A DNA stretch of 50,443 nt, taken from NCBI RefSeq assembly GCF_004348335.1, contig NZ_SMJW01000021.1:1-50443 (forward strand), given 5' to 3'. The notes beneath the pieces were generated by a model. It was not told the origin of the DNA and searched no databases. It saw only the letters and a program-made list of their open reading frames with translations. The position numbers and the translations under genes were made by a program. The first letter of the stretch is position 1. Each line of letters starts with the position of its first letter. Source of the DNA: Actinomadura bangladeshensis (GTDB lineage: Bacteria > Actinomycetota > Actinomycetes > Streptosporangiales > Streptosporangiaceae). Below are positions 15,821-23,590 of this stretch, piece by piece.

Positions 15821-16566
15821 GCGCTCCCCCGATGGCCGCGGTCGCGCACGGGAGCAGGGACCCCCGCGCCGCCGCGACCGTCACCGCGCTGCTCGACGCC
15901 GTCCGGGCGCTCCGCCCGGACGTGCCCGTGCACGCCGCCTTCCTCGACCACGCCGCCCCGACCCCGGACCGGCTCCTGGACGGCCTGGCCCGGGACGGCC
16001 ACGGCGCGGCGGTCGTGCTGCCGCTGCTGCTCACCGCCGCCTACCACAGCAAGACCGACCTCCCGGGCGCCCTGAACCGGGTGCGCGCCCGGCATCCCCG
16101 GCTGCGCCTGCGGACGGCGGACACGCTGGGGCCGCACCCGCTGCTCGTCCGGGCGCTGGAGCGCCGCCTGTCGGACGCGGGCGTCGAACCCGGCGACCCG
16201 GACACGGCGGTCGTCGTGGTGTCGGCGGGCTCCAGCGACGCGTCCGCCAACGCCACGATCGCCCGGCTCGCCCGCGAGTGGCGCCCGCGCGGCTGGCGGG
16301 ACGTCGTCCCGGCGTACGCGTCGGCGACCGGCCCGAAGCCGGGCGAGGCCGTGGCGGCACTGCTGGAGGCGGGCGCCCCGCGGGTCGCGGTGGCGTCCTA
16401 CTTCCTCGCGCCCGGCTACTTCACCGACAAGGTCCGCGACGAGGCCCTGGCCGCCGGCGCCGCCGCGGTGTCCCCGGCCCTCGGCGCGGCCCCGGAGGTG
16501 GCGCACCTGATCGTCCACCGCTACGAGCAGGCGTGCGCAACGCCCCGCACCGCCACCGCCGTCTAG
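15817..16566 (+). CDS. Sirohydrochlorin chelatase (CbiX/SirB-like)
   Basis: A 249-residue protein with two related chelatase halves. The N-terminal half has MAAVAHGSRDPRAAATV (the catalytic His in AHGSR) and VLPLLLTAAYHSKTDLPG (second conserved His). The C-terminal half repeats the pattern more loosely: VVVVSAGSSDASANATIARLA and VAVASYFLAPGYFTDKVRD. It inserts Fe2+ into sirohydrochlorin to give the siroheme needed by the sulfite reductase two genes upstream. GTG 15817 overlaps the cysH stop. A strong hairpin follows ten bases after the stop, so this is the last gene of the operon. Confidence 0.88.
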   Translation: MSAPPMAAVAHGSRDPRAAATVTALLDAVRALRPDVPVHAAFLDHAAPTPDRLLDGLARDGHGAAVVLPLLLTAAYHSKTDLPGALNRVRARHPRLRLRTADTLGPHPLLVRALERRLSDAGVEPGDPDTAVVVVSAGSSDASANATIARLAREWRPRGWRDVVPAYASATGPKPGEAVAALLEAGAPRVAVASYFLAPGYFTDKVRDEALAAGAAAVSPALGAAPEVAHLIVHRYEQACATPRTATAV

Positions 16567-16576
16567 CTCCGTTCAC

Positions 16577-16626
16577 CTGCGGCGTGTTGTTGTTATGCGG
16601 TTGCGAATAAGAACAACACGCCGCAG
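16577..16626 (+). terminator. Operon terminator, 15-bp perfect stem
   Basis: ctgcggcgtgttgtt (16577-16591) is matched exactly by its complement at 16612-16626, with a 20-base AT-containing loop. It starts ten bases after the chelatase stop. Its lower GC content at the loop side is unusual for this genome. Confidence 0.75.
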
Positions 16627-16677
16627 CTCAACGAGAGCCGCCGATTCGCGTCCCGGCGGCCGGGTATGCGGGGTGCC

Positions 16678-16893
16678 ATGAAGCGCGAGGATCTCGGGCA
16701 TGAACCCGAGGAGACGCACGACCGCGAGTTCACACCGGTGAACAGGCGCTCCGACGCCCGCGGCCGCACGGTGTCGGACGGGGAGGAGACCAGTGGGACG
16801 GGCACGCCCGGTGTGCGGTACGAGCATCCCGACACGCTGCCGCCGGACGAGGCGGGCGTCGAGGAGGCCGAGCGGGGCGACGACAGCCGCTGA
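16678..16893 (+). CDS. Small acidic hypothetical protein
   Basis: A 71-residue hydrophilic protein (MKREDLGHEPEETHDREF..., ending VEEAERGDDSR) rich in Glu, Asp, Arg and Gly, with no hydrophobic core. It is likely intrinsically disordered. No family is recognised. Support for coding comes from consistent G/C at third positions over the whole frame and from the stop, which lies two bases from the stop of the convergent DUF1707 gene. Starts at 16666 and 16678 are both possible; I chose the second because the first has no ribosome site either and only adds MRGA. Confidence 0.55.
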   Translation: MKREDLGHEPEETHDREFTPVNRRSDARGRTVSDGEETSGTGTPGVRYEHPDTLPPDEAGVEEAERGDDSR

Positions 16894-16895
16894 GG

Positions 16896-17597
16896 CTACT
16901 TGCCGTTCCTCCACCACTCGGCGATGGCGCGGCGGACGGGCGCGTGGTGCTCGTCGTCAACGATCTTGATGTCGCCCATCACGGCGGTCGCGGTGACCCG
17001 GACCACGGGCACGCGGGCGCCGGGGTGGGGGTCGCGGACGTTGACCTTCCGGTCGCCGAGGAAGTTGTGACCGGTCAGCTCGACGCTCACGCCGTCCGGG
17101 ACGATGATCTTGACGTCGCCCATCACGGCGGTCGCGGAGATGCGGACCTCGCCGGTCGTGACCTGCGCGCCGCGCAGGTCGAGCACGACGTCGCCCATCA
17201 CCGACACCGCCTCCAGCGGCCCGTCGATGCGGCCGACGATGCGCTCCTTGCAGTCGCCCATGACGGCACTGAACCGGCGCTTCACCTGGGCGGGCGCGGG
17301 GTTCGCACCGGGGGCGCCCAGGCCGGGCAGGTCGGCGGTGATGTGCTCGAGGTCGCCGCGGCTCACGGCCGCGTAGGCGGCCTCGGTGCGCTCGGTCAGC
17401 TCCTCGAAGGTGAGCCGTCCCTCGACCGAGGCGATCCGCAGCCGCTCGACCGCCGCCTCGCGCTCGGCGTCGGAGGCCCGGACGGCGCCGGGCGCGGTCC
17501 CGGCGTCGCGGGGTCCGGGGACCGGCCGCGCGTCCTGCCGCCGGGCCGGCGGGCTGCCGGGGCAGGGCCGCTCGGGCTGCGGGCTGGACTGACTCAT
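16896..17597 (-). CDS. DUF1707 protein with LiaF-like C-terminal domain
   Basis: A 233-residue protein. After a Pro-rich start, VRASDAEREAAVERLRIASVEGRLTFEELTERTEAAYAA is the DUF1707 domain (about residues 39-85). The C-terminal part has four copies of a V-M-G-D turn (SAVMGDCKERI, SVMGDVVLDL, TAVMGDVKIIV, TAVMGDIKIV) spaced 22-55 residues apart, typical of the beta-strand-repeat 'cell-wall-active antibiotics response' (LiaF-type) domain. No membrane segment is evident, so it may work at the inner membrane face as a sensor or scaffold. That role is inferred from LiaF in Bacillus. The ATG at 17597 starts close to a divergent region that holds the acyl-CoA dehydrogenase promoter. Confidence 0.8.
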   Translation of the reverse strand: MSQSSPQPERPCPGSPPARRQDARPVPGPRDAGTAPGAVRASDAEREAAVERLRIASVEGRLTFEELTERTEAAYAAVSRGDLEHITADLPGLGAPGANPAPAQVKRRFSAVMGDCKERIVGRIDGPLEAVSVMGDVVLDLRGAQVTTGEVRISATAVMGDVKIIVPDGVSVELTGHNFLGDRKVNVRDPHPGARVPVVRVTATAVMGDIKIVDDEHHAPVRRAIAEWWRNGK

Positions 17598-17711
17598 ACC
17601 TCGAAGGTATGCCCCCGCCGCCGCGCGACAATCCGCCGGGGGAACGAGATCGCCCCACCACTTCAGGAGGATGGGCCTCCGGCCCCGGTCCAGGCATGAT
17701 CATCTGCCGTC

Positions 17712-17755
17712 CGAACGTTGTTCTGTATCCTGCACGGCAACGGCGTGAACGTTCG
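17712..17755. promoter_or_regulatory. Paired GAACGTT sites before the acyl-CoA dehydrogenase gene
   Basis: CGAACGTT (17712-17719) and AACGTTCG (17748-17755) are exact complements, and both contain GAACGTT. They flank the likely promoter region just upstream of the start at 17782. A regulator-binding role is inferred only from symmetry and place. Confidence 0.35.
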
Positions 17756-17781
17756 CGGACGCAATTGTGGAGGGCGGCACG

Positions 17782-19407
17782 GTGACGCACGAGGTGGTCA
17801 ATCAGGTTCCCCCGCTCACCGGGCACGACGTGGCCGACGAGGCCGTCCTGCTGGACGGGCTGGCGCGCGAGGGCGCGGGCTGGGCCGAGCCGGAGGTGCG
17901 CGAGCTGGGCCGCCTGGCGGGCACCGAGCAGGCCCAGGAGTGGGGGCGCCTCGCGAACGAGAACCCGCCCGTCCTGCGCACCCACGACCGCTACGGGCAC
18001 CGGATCGACGAGGTCGAGTTCCACCCGTCCTGGCACGAGCTGATGACCGTCGCCGTGACGCACGGGCTGCACGGCTCCGCGTGGGCCGACTCCCGCGAGG
18101 GCGCCCACGTCGCCCGCGCCGCGAAGTTCTACACCTGGCGCGTCGACGCCGGCCACGGCTGCCCCGTCTCGATGACGTACGCGGCCGTCCCCGCGCTGCG
18201 GCAGTCCCCCGAACTCGCCGCCCGGTACGAGCCGCTCCTCGCCGGCCGCGAGTACGACTTCGGGCTGCGCGCGCCGCTCACCAAGAACGCGCTGCTCGCC
18301 GGCATGTCGATGACGGAGAAGCAGGGCGGCTCGGACGTCCGCGCCAACACCACGCAGGCCGCGCCGCAGCCGGACGGCAGCTACCTCCTCGTCGGCCACA
18401 AGTGGTTCACCAGCGCCCCGATGTGCGACGTGTTCCTCACTCTGGCCCAGGCGCCCGAGGGCCTGACCTGCTTCCTCGTCCCCCGCGTCCTGCCGGACGG
18501 CACCCTCAACGCCCTCCGCCTGATGCGCCTGAAGGACAAGCTCGGCAACAAGTCGAACGCCTCCTCGGAGGTGGAGTACGAGAACGCGGTCGCCTGGCGG
18601 GTCGGGGACGAGGGCCGCGGGGTCCGCACCATCATCGAAATGGTCAACATGACCCGGCTCGACTGCGTGATCGGCGCCGCGGCCGGGATGCGGCTCGGCG
18701 TCACGACCGCCGCCCACCACGCCGCGCACCGCCGGGCGTTCGGGAAGTACCTGATCGACCAGCCGCTGATGCGCAACGTCCTCGCCGACCTGGCGGTCGA
18801 GTCCGAGGCCGCCAGGATCACGATGCTGCGCCTCGCCCGCGCCACCGACCGCTCGGTCCGCGGCGACGCGTCCGAGACGGCCTTCAAGCGCCTCGCCCTC
18901 GCCGTCAGCAAGTACTGGGTCTGCAAGCGCTGGCCGGCGCACGCCGCCGAGTCCCTCGAATGCCTGGGCGGCAACGGCTACGTCGAAGACTCCGGCATGC
19001 CCCGCCTGTTCCGCGAGTCCCCCCTCAACTCCATCTGGGAGGGCTCCGGCAACGTCGCGGCACTCGATCTCCTACGCGCAACGCTACGCGAACCGCAAAC
19101 CCTAGAGGCGTTCTTCGACGAAGTTGCCCTCTCCCAAGGAGCCGACAAGCGCCTCGACGCGGCCATCAAGGAGACCAAGGAAAGCTTCGCCGACACCACG
19201 ACCATCGAGTACCGAGCCCGCCGAGTAGCCGAGCACTTGGCCCTCGTCTTGCAGGCATCGCTGCTGGTCAGACACGGCCACCCGGCCGTCGCCGACGCCT
19301 TCTGCGCCACCCGCCTGGCCGGCGACTGGGGCGGTGCCTTCGGCACCCTCCCACCGGGCCTGGACGTCGCCCCGATCATCGACCGCGCCACCCCGAAGGT
19401 CGGCTGA
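17782..19407 (+). CDS. AidB-like acyl-CoA dehydrogenase family protein (host-element hybrid)
   Basis: A 541-residue flavoprotein. Residues such as YDFGLRAPLTKNALLAGMSMTEKQGGSDVRANTT, GHKWFTSAPMCDVFL, KLGNKSNASSEVEYENA and ECLGGNGYVEDSGMPRLFRE mark it as the AidB-type branch of acyl-CoA dehydrogenases, which binds FAD and in E. coli is linked to alkylation stress. GTG 17782 has GGAGG seven bases upstream. Up to 19067 the sequence is host DNA; from 19068 onward (last 113 residues) it is the version carried by the inserted element. That part uses codons such as CTA, CGA, CAA and GCA more freely in its first 200 bases. The host's original 3' end lies at 34012-34385. The reading frame is intact, so the hybrid is probably functional. 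Confidence 0.88.
   Translation: MTHEVVNQVPPLTGHDVADEAVLLDGLAREGAGWAEPEVRELGRLAGTEQAQEWGRLANENPPVLRTHDRYGHRIDEVEFHPSWHELMTVAVTHGLHGSAWADSREGAHVARAAKFYTWRVDAGHGCPVSMTYAAVPALRQSPELAARYEPLLAGREYDFGLRAPLTKNALLAGMSMTEKQGGSDVRANTTQAAPQPDGSYLLVGHKWFTSAPMCDVFLTLAQAPEGLTCFLVPRVLPDGTLNALRLMRLKDKLGNKSNASSEVEYENAVAWRVGDEGRGVRTIIEMVNMTRLDCVIGAAAGMRLGVTTAAHHAAHRRAFGKYLIDQPLMRNVLADLAVESEAARITMLRLARATDRSVRGDASETAFKRLALAVSKYWVCKRWPAHAAESLECLGGNGYVEDSGMPRLFRESPLNSIWEGSGNVAALDLLRATLREPQTLEAFFDEVALSQGADKRLDAAIKETKESFADTTTIEYRARRVAEHLALVLQASLLVRHGHPAVADAFCATRLAGDWGGAFGTLPPGLDVAPIIDRATPKVG
19034..19067. repeat. attL core, left copy of the 34-bp repeat
   Basis: Begins tctgggagggctccggcaac and ends in actcga; identical over 34 bases to 34012-34045, with different bases immediately outside on both sides. 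It encodes the WEGSGNVAAL segment of the acyl-CoA dehydrogenase, a strongly conserved region suited as an attachment site. Confidence 0.85.
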
Positions 19408-19626
19408 GCCCACACTCAAGCTCAGGCCCCGGACCCCGCCTGGCTGCCATGCCGACCCGGCCATAGCCCGCTCCGAGCAAGATCATCCGCTAACGTACCC
19501 GTTAGTAGATCATCGCGAAGCCGGGCTTGACTGCCTGGCGCTGAGATGAGGTGCCGGTTCCCGGGACGCCGAGTTTCCTCGTCGGCATCCCGGGATGCGT
19601 GGCCCCTCAAGCGGTTTCCTATCGGC
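19408..19626. other. Left-end non-coding segment of the element with hairpins
   Basis: No gene seen. It contains ctaacg-tacc-cgttag flanked by two copies of agatcatc (around 19481-19515), which could be integrase or excisionase arm sites. A near-perfect stem (cccgggacgccga/tcggcatcccggg, 19560-19594, one G:T pair) lies past the leftward xis stop and is a likely terminator. The word CGTTAGC also appears at 32192 and, as AGTTAGC, near 33899 at the right end. Confidence 0.45.
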
Positions 19627-19827
19627 CTACGTCACGCCGAGCAGCTTGCGGAGTTCCGCGGTCGGCACCCGGTAGGTGGTTCCGACTCGGATGATGCGGC
19701 AAGGAAAGTCGCCTCGTTTGGCCAGTTCGTGGGCGTATGTGCGGGACAGTCCCAGGGCGCGTGCAGCGGTCATGATGCTGACGACCGTGGGAAGTGTGTC
19801 GAGGTCTTGGTATCGCATGATCTGCAT
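19627..19827 (-). CDS. xis: Excisionase-like small helix-turn-helix protein
   Basis: A 66-residue protein. TVVSIMTAARALGLSRTYAHELAKRGDFPCRIIRVGTTYRVP is the winged-helix/MerR-type fold of actinobacterial excisionases and 'helix-turn-helix domain' DNA-binding proteins. Such proteins bind near an att site and steer the integrase toward excision. ATG 19827 is preceded by GGAGG eight bases upstream. It is the last gene of the leftward mobC, relaxase, xis series and is the gene closest to attL. The role is inferred from size, fold and place; a simple transcriptional regulator is the alternative. Confidence 0.75.
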   Translation of the reverse strand: MQIMRYQDLDTLPTVVSIMTAARALGLSRTYAHELAKRGDFPCRIIRVGTTYRVPTAELRKLLGVT

Positions 19828-19886
19828 TCAGATGCCTCCGTGTCCGGGTGCCGGGCGTTGGGTGAGGTCTTCGTCGTGGCGGACTG

Positions 19887-21707
19887 TTACCGGCGCTGTC
19901 GGCTTGGCCGGGGTGGCACCGAGGGGCTTGGGGACGCGGGTCTGCTGTGGGCCGCGGGTAGTGGAGCCCACGGGTTGGGGAAGGCGGCCATGGCCAGGCG
20001 TGCTTGCGAGGGCATGGCCGCCTCTGCGGTCGGTTGTGGCGTGTTGACGGGATCGGTGAGTTTCGCTTCGCGGACCTGCGCGGCGGCCTTTCGGGCGGCG
20101 TCGGCTTGGGCTTGGCGACTCTGGAGCCGGCGCAGTTCGGCGATGGTTTCGAGCAGGGCGATGAGGCTGGCGACGAGTATCAAGGCCGACACCGTCGCCC
20201 GGTTCTGCGCTGAGCCGGTGAGCGCAAGGAGCCGGGCTGTGGTGCGCAGGGCGTGGCCGGCAGGGGTGGGCCGTGGAATACGACCGTAAGGTGCGCGGGC
20301 CGCGCGGTCGTAGGTGTCGGCGGCGCGGCGGAGATGCTGGTTGCCGGTTGCTTGGGCGGCGGCGTGGAGGGCATCGGAGGCGGCCCAGCAGGCGTCTTGG
20401 ACCGCGTACGGGTTGATGGCCAGGTGAGGACGGATCTGTGCGGTGGCGTAAGCGGCGGCGCGGGCCGCGTCGTCGTAGAGCGCCTGTCGTTCCTCAGTGG
20501 TCAGGTCGTTGTGGCCGGTGGCTGGCACGCGGCCCGTGGTGGGCGATGCCCAGCGTTGCTGGAGGCGTGTAAGCGAGAGGTCGCCGGAAAGCTGGCTTCC
20601 TGAATACCAAGCCGGTTCTTCGTCGGCGGGCTCGGTGGGAAGTGCGGCGGCATAGCCGGTGATCTGACCGGAGAACTGCTGGCTGTAGCGGACCTTGAGC
20701 AGGAAGCCGCAGTCCTGGAGTTGGTCGAGGAACTCGGTTGTCGTCCGGGCTTCGTCCGCGACCCGGCGGACGGTCGTCCGCAGCACGGCCCGCTTCGTCC
20801 GCGCGGACAGGTGCCGTCCATCCAGCGGACGGACGGCGGACGAGCCACGGATCGACCCGTCCGCACCTGCCCAGCGATGCCGAAGTTTGGGCAGCGTGAG
20901 ATCGGCGGCGAGCTTGCCTCCCCCGTACCAGACCGGCTGCCCGTCCGCGTTCACGTCGCCGGGCGCAGCCACGGCGTACCCGGTCAGTTCGCCGACCGTC
21001 CACTGGCTGAACCGCTGCCGCACCAGGACACCGTCGGCCTGGAGGCGTTCGAAGAACTCGCTCTCGCTGCAGGCGCCGGCGGCTGCCACCTGGACTTTGC
21101 GGCGCAGGAGGGTTCGGGATGGCACCGGCTGGCCACGGCGGACGGCCTTCTCGGTCTCGGCGCGTTTGGGGCGGCGGGCGACTGTCCGGTCCGCCGGCGC
21201 CGTGGAACGTAGACCGAACCGTTCCTCCACCGCCCGGCAGGCGTCGCGGACCCGGTACCCGTCGTTCCATACCTCCGGGCGGCCGCCGTCCGGACGCGCC
21301 AGCGTGGCCACGATGTGGACGTGGTCGTCGGCGTGGCGGACGGCGATCCAGCGAACGGCGTCCACGTCCCCCGCTGGAGCCAGTTTGGTCCGCTTCATGA
21401 TCTCGCTCGCTATCTGTGCCCACTGCCCATCGGTAAGGACCGGGTCTTCAGGAGCGGCCCGGACCGCGCAGTGCCACACGGGCTTGCGGTAGTTCCGTTC
21501 ACCGAGCAACGCCAGCGGCTGTGTCAGCAGACCCTCCAAATGACGAAAGTCGCGGCGACCATCAGGCCCCACCCCCGGCTCCAGACCGGCCGTGTCCTCG
21601 AAGCCCGCCACGATGTGCGGGTTGTGATGCTCGCCGTTGGCGCCTGGGCCGTAGAGGTAGCGCAGCAACCCCTGGACCCGGACGCCCCGCAAGACCTTCC
21701 CGATCAC
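19887..21707 (-). CDS. Relaxase/mobilization nuclease
   Basis: A 606-residue protein. The N-terminus MIGKVLRGVRVQGLLRYLYG has candidate catalytic tyrosines at residues 17 and 19, and the metal-binding three-His motif is H125-ADD-H129-V-H131. This is the layout of the relaxase family of actinobacterial integrative elements, which cut one strand at oriT and remain bound to its 5' end. Downstream of the nuclease domain are two similar segments of about 90 residues (VQVAAAGACSESEFFERLQADG... and VLRTTVRRVADEARTTTEFLDQLQDCGF...), probably an internal duplication, each ending in ...GYA-A-P...W-Y-G/S-G...L. A hydrophobic helix near residue 520 may touch the membrane. GTG 21707 lies 31 bases after the mobC stop. 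Confidence 0.85.
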   Translation of the reverse strand: MIGKVLRGVRVQGLLRYLYGPGANGEHHNPHIVAGFEDTAGLEPGVGPDGRRDFRHLEGLLTQPLALLGERNYRKPVWHCAVRAAPEDPVLTDGQWAQIASEIMKRTKLAPAGDVDAVRWIAVRHADDHVHIVATLARPDGGRPEVWNDGYRVRDACRAVEERFGLRSTAPADRTVARRPKRAETEKAVRRGQPVPSRTLLRRKVQVAAAGACSESEFFERLQADGVLVRQRFSQWTVGELTGYAVAAPGDVNADGQPVWYGGGKLAADLTLPKLRHRWAGADGSIRGSSAVRPLDGRHLSARTKRAVLRTTVRRVADEARTTTEFLDQLQDCGFLLKVRYSQQFSGQITGYAAALPTEPADEEPAWYSGSQLSGDLSLTRLQQRWASPTTGRVPATGHNDLTTEERQALYDDAARAAAYATAQIRPHLAINPYAVQDACWAASDALHAAAQATGNQHLRRAADTYDRAARAPYGRIPRPTPAGHALRTTARLLALTGSAQNRATVSALILVASLIALLETIAELRRLQSRQAQADAARKAAAQVREAKLTDPVNTPQPTAEAAMPSQARLAMAAFPNPWAPLPAAHSRPASPSPSVPPRPSRQRR

Positions 21708-21738
21708 GACGCAATGCTCGGAGGCATCGGCTTCACGA

Positions 21739-22161
21739 TCACGGCAGCCGCCTTCTCAACCCCTCGGCCAGGTCGTCCAGCTTGCGGACCGTCTGCTCGG
21801 CGGCGCGGGCGTACCACTGGATCGTCGACGGCACCTCCCCCGAATTCAGTGCGGCGACCGCCTGGTTGAGATTGACGCCGATTCGCTGCGCTTGACCACG
21901 CGCCTGCATGACGGCCTGCAGTACCTCGCGCGTCTCGTTGTGCTCTGCTCGCGGCGTCCCGCTCGCAGCGGCCAGCAACGTCAGCGCCGCCCAAGCCGCA
22001 GTCGCCAAGTGCTCCCGCTCGGCCGCCCTCACCAGCGCCCCGTGTTCGTCGTCCGAGAGCAAGATGTACAACACCCGCCTCCGCTTCGACCCGCTTTGGG
22101 GCCGGCGGTTGCGCCGCTTCGCCATACTCGACGCGGACTCGGAACTGCCGTCTTCGACCAT
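21739..22161 (-). CDS. mobC: MobC-like relaxosome protein
   Basis: A 140-residue protein with a basic N-terminus (MAKRRNRRPQSGSKRRRVLYILLSDDEHGALVRAAE) and a helical C-terminus containing RIGVNLNQAVAALNSGEVP, the N-L-N-Q motif typical of MobC-type proteins that help the relaxase melt oriT. ATG 22161 has AGGAGG just upstream. A longer open frame reaching 22248 would have to be read through two hairpins and is not favoured. It is the first gene of the leftward mobC-relaxase-xis unit. Family knowledge places its action at the nicking site. Confidence 0.82.
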   Translation of the reverse strand: MVEDGSSESASSMAKRRNRRPQSGSKRRRVLYILLSDDEHGALVRAAEREHLATAAWAALTLLAAASGTPRAEHNETREVLQAVMQARGQAQRIGVNLNQAVAALNSGEVPSTIQWYARAAEQTVRKLDDLAEGLRRRLP

Positions 22162-22174
22162 CAGCCTCCTGACC

Positions 22175-22223
22175 CGGGATCGCGCCCGATCCCGTCCGCC
22201 TGCTGGGGACCGCGCCCGGTCCC
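22175..22223. promoter_or_regulatory. Tandem hairpins upstream of mobC, candidate oriT or operator
   Basis: Two perfect inverted repeats share the same loop: cgggatcg-cgcc-cgatcccg (22175-22194) and gggaccg-cgcc-cggtccc (22206-22223). Their centres are 30 bases apart, about three turns of DNA, so a protein pair could bind one face. They lie directly before the mobC ribosome site, where oriT or a MobC operator would be expected. Confidence 0.55.
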
Positions 22224-22746
22224 AGCCGATAACGCTTGCGTTTTCCATTTCTTGCCCCGCGTCAGCGGAACCGGCGAGACCTTCAGGTTCGACTCGCTAC
22301 CGGGCTGTATTAAGAGAGGCTGTCGCCCCGGCTTACCCGAGACCAAGCACCCGCTGGGCCACGCAGGTTTCCTCTCCGTCCAGGCTTGCCGAGTGCGTCA
22401 CCAACCGGTTCAACCGTCTGCGTCCAGCCTCTCCCATCCCATGCCCGCCCGCCACTTTAAGCATCGGTGTGGCGTGCTGTACCTCAAAAGCATCAGCGAT
22501 GGTGGCCATAGGCCCGACGTAGGTTGCAGAAGCACTTCGGAGCCTTCCGGTTCACGCAGTCCGGTCGGCGCGACCCCACCGAGAGTGCCCACACCCCCGC
22601 GGGATCTCGGCTCGCAGATGGTCACAGAACCGCTGCGTCTTCCCGTCGAGGCTTACCGATGTGACTCGACTCAGATGCGTCACAGCCCTCGGCGGGGCAA
22701 GGTCAGGTAGGCGGAGGCAGAGCGGGGACGCCCCCTCCGTGATCTT
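22224..22746. other. Non-coding stretch between mobC and the ATPase gene
   Basis: No frame with convincing coding character or ribosome site. It probably contains the mobC promoter and possibly the nick site of oriT. At its right end a nested hairpin, cggagg...cctccg enclosing ggggacgcccc (22712-22739), is a likely terminator for the leftward ATPase gene. Confidence 0.45.
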
Positions 22747-23142
22747 TCATGTGCGGTCGATGACCGCGAAGACGACCTTCCCGGCGCTGTCGGCCAGGGC
22801 CCGGATGCCCCAGCAGCGCGCGAACTGGTCGACGACGAACAAGCCACGGCCCGTCTCCCTGGACGTATCCGTCGCCAGCAGGTGCGGGAGGGAGCAACCG
22901 GCGTCCTGGACCTCCATCCATAGGGCATCGTCCTCGGTGCGACTCAGCCGCAAGATCACCTCCTCGTCCGTCGTCGACGCCGCATGTTGCAGGGCATTGG
23001 TGACCAACTCACTCGCCACCAGGCACGGGACGAAGTCGTCCATGCCCCACTGACCGGCGACCAGCCGCACGAACCGCCGCACCTCCGCGACCGCCTTGAG
23101 GTCCTGCTTCACCACCATCTCGTTCTCCGCTGCGCAGCCCAT
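22747..23142 (-). CDS. Anti-sigma-type ATP-binding protein (HATPase_c)
   Basis: A 131-residue GHKL ATPase of the RsbW/SpoIIAB class. The N box is SELVTNALQHAA (about residue 44), the G1-type box EVQDAGCSLP and the G2-type box TGRGLFVVDQFARCWG. There is no kinase transmitter or membrane part. In streptomycetes and relatives such proteins are regularly paired with a divergent XRE regulator carrying DUF5753. Here the expected partner is the truncated XRE gene at 23280. ATG 23142 is preceded by GAGGGAG. With the regulator broken, its function in this element is uncertain. Confidence 0.82.
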   Translation of the reverse strand: MGCAAENEMVVKQDLKAVAEVRRFVRLVAGQWGMDDFVPCLVASELVTNALQHAASTTDEEVILRLSRTEDDALWMEVQDAGCSLPHLLATDTSRETGRGLFVVDQFARCWGIRALADSAGKVVFAVIDRT

Positions 23143-23279
23143 CGATCTCCCTCACAGTGTGTGGCGTACAGCACACATTGAGCCACTATCTGGGCTACCG
23201 TTCGTCTTGCCGTCCTCAAGTGGCGTTGAACGGTAAGAAGCCGCATCAGGCAGTAAGTTGCCGAGAGGGGAAAGCGATC

Positions 23280-23525
23280 ATGGCGGCGGTACGACGGCAA
23301 CGTCCCAGGGAGTCAGCTGCGCTTATTGCCTTCGGCCGGCAGATGCGTCGACTGCGAGAGGCCAAGGAGTATTTCCCCAGAGGCACCACCATCACCAACG
23401 ACCCGGACTACCTGCAGGCGGTCGCCGACGAACTCAACAACCGGCCCCGCGCTATCTTCGGATTCAAGAAGCCCAAAGAAGTGTTCGCCGAGCTACTGAC
23501 CAGCGGAATTGCTTCCACCGGTTGA
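23280..23525 (+). pseudogene. XRE regulator N-terminus fused to IS30 transposase C-terminus
   Basis: An 81-residue frame made of two unrelated parts. MAAVRRQRPRESAALIAFGR and QMRRLREAKE are the start of a DUF5753-type XRE regulator. From about residue 31, YFPRGTTITNDPDYLQAVA then DELNNRPRAIFGFKKPKEVFAELL is the C-terminal end of an IS30 family transposase (the NxRPRK-LG-F-P-E box). The helix-turn-helix domain of the regulator is missing after its first helix. An IS30 copy probably inserted into the regulator gene and was then deleted except for its end. The frame stays open by chance. A good ribosome site (GAGGGG) precedes ATG 23280, so a fusion peptide may be made. Confidence 0.75.
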
Positions 23526-23590
23526 GGGCAGGCGTCCCTGGGTCCGATCGGCAGATACGGCAGCCGGTCAACGGTCTGGACCAATGGAGC

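Noticed and set aside
22249..22746. A plus-strand frame of about 270 codons (21892-22710)
   Set aside because: Mixed codon use, no ribosome site and overlap with mobC; more likely non-coding DNA around oriT.
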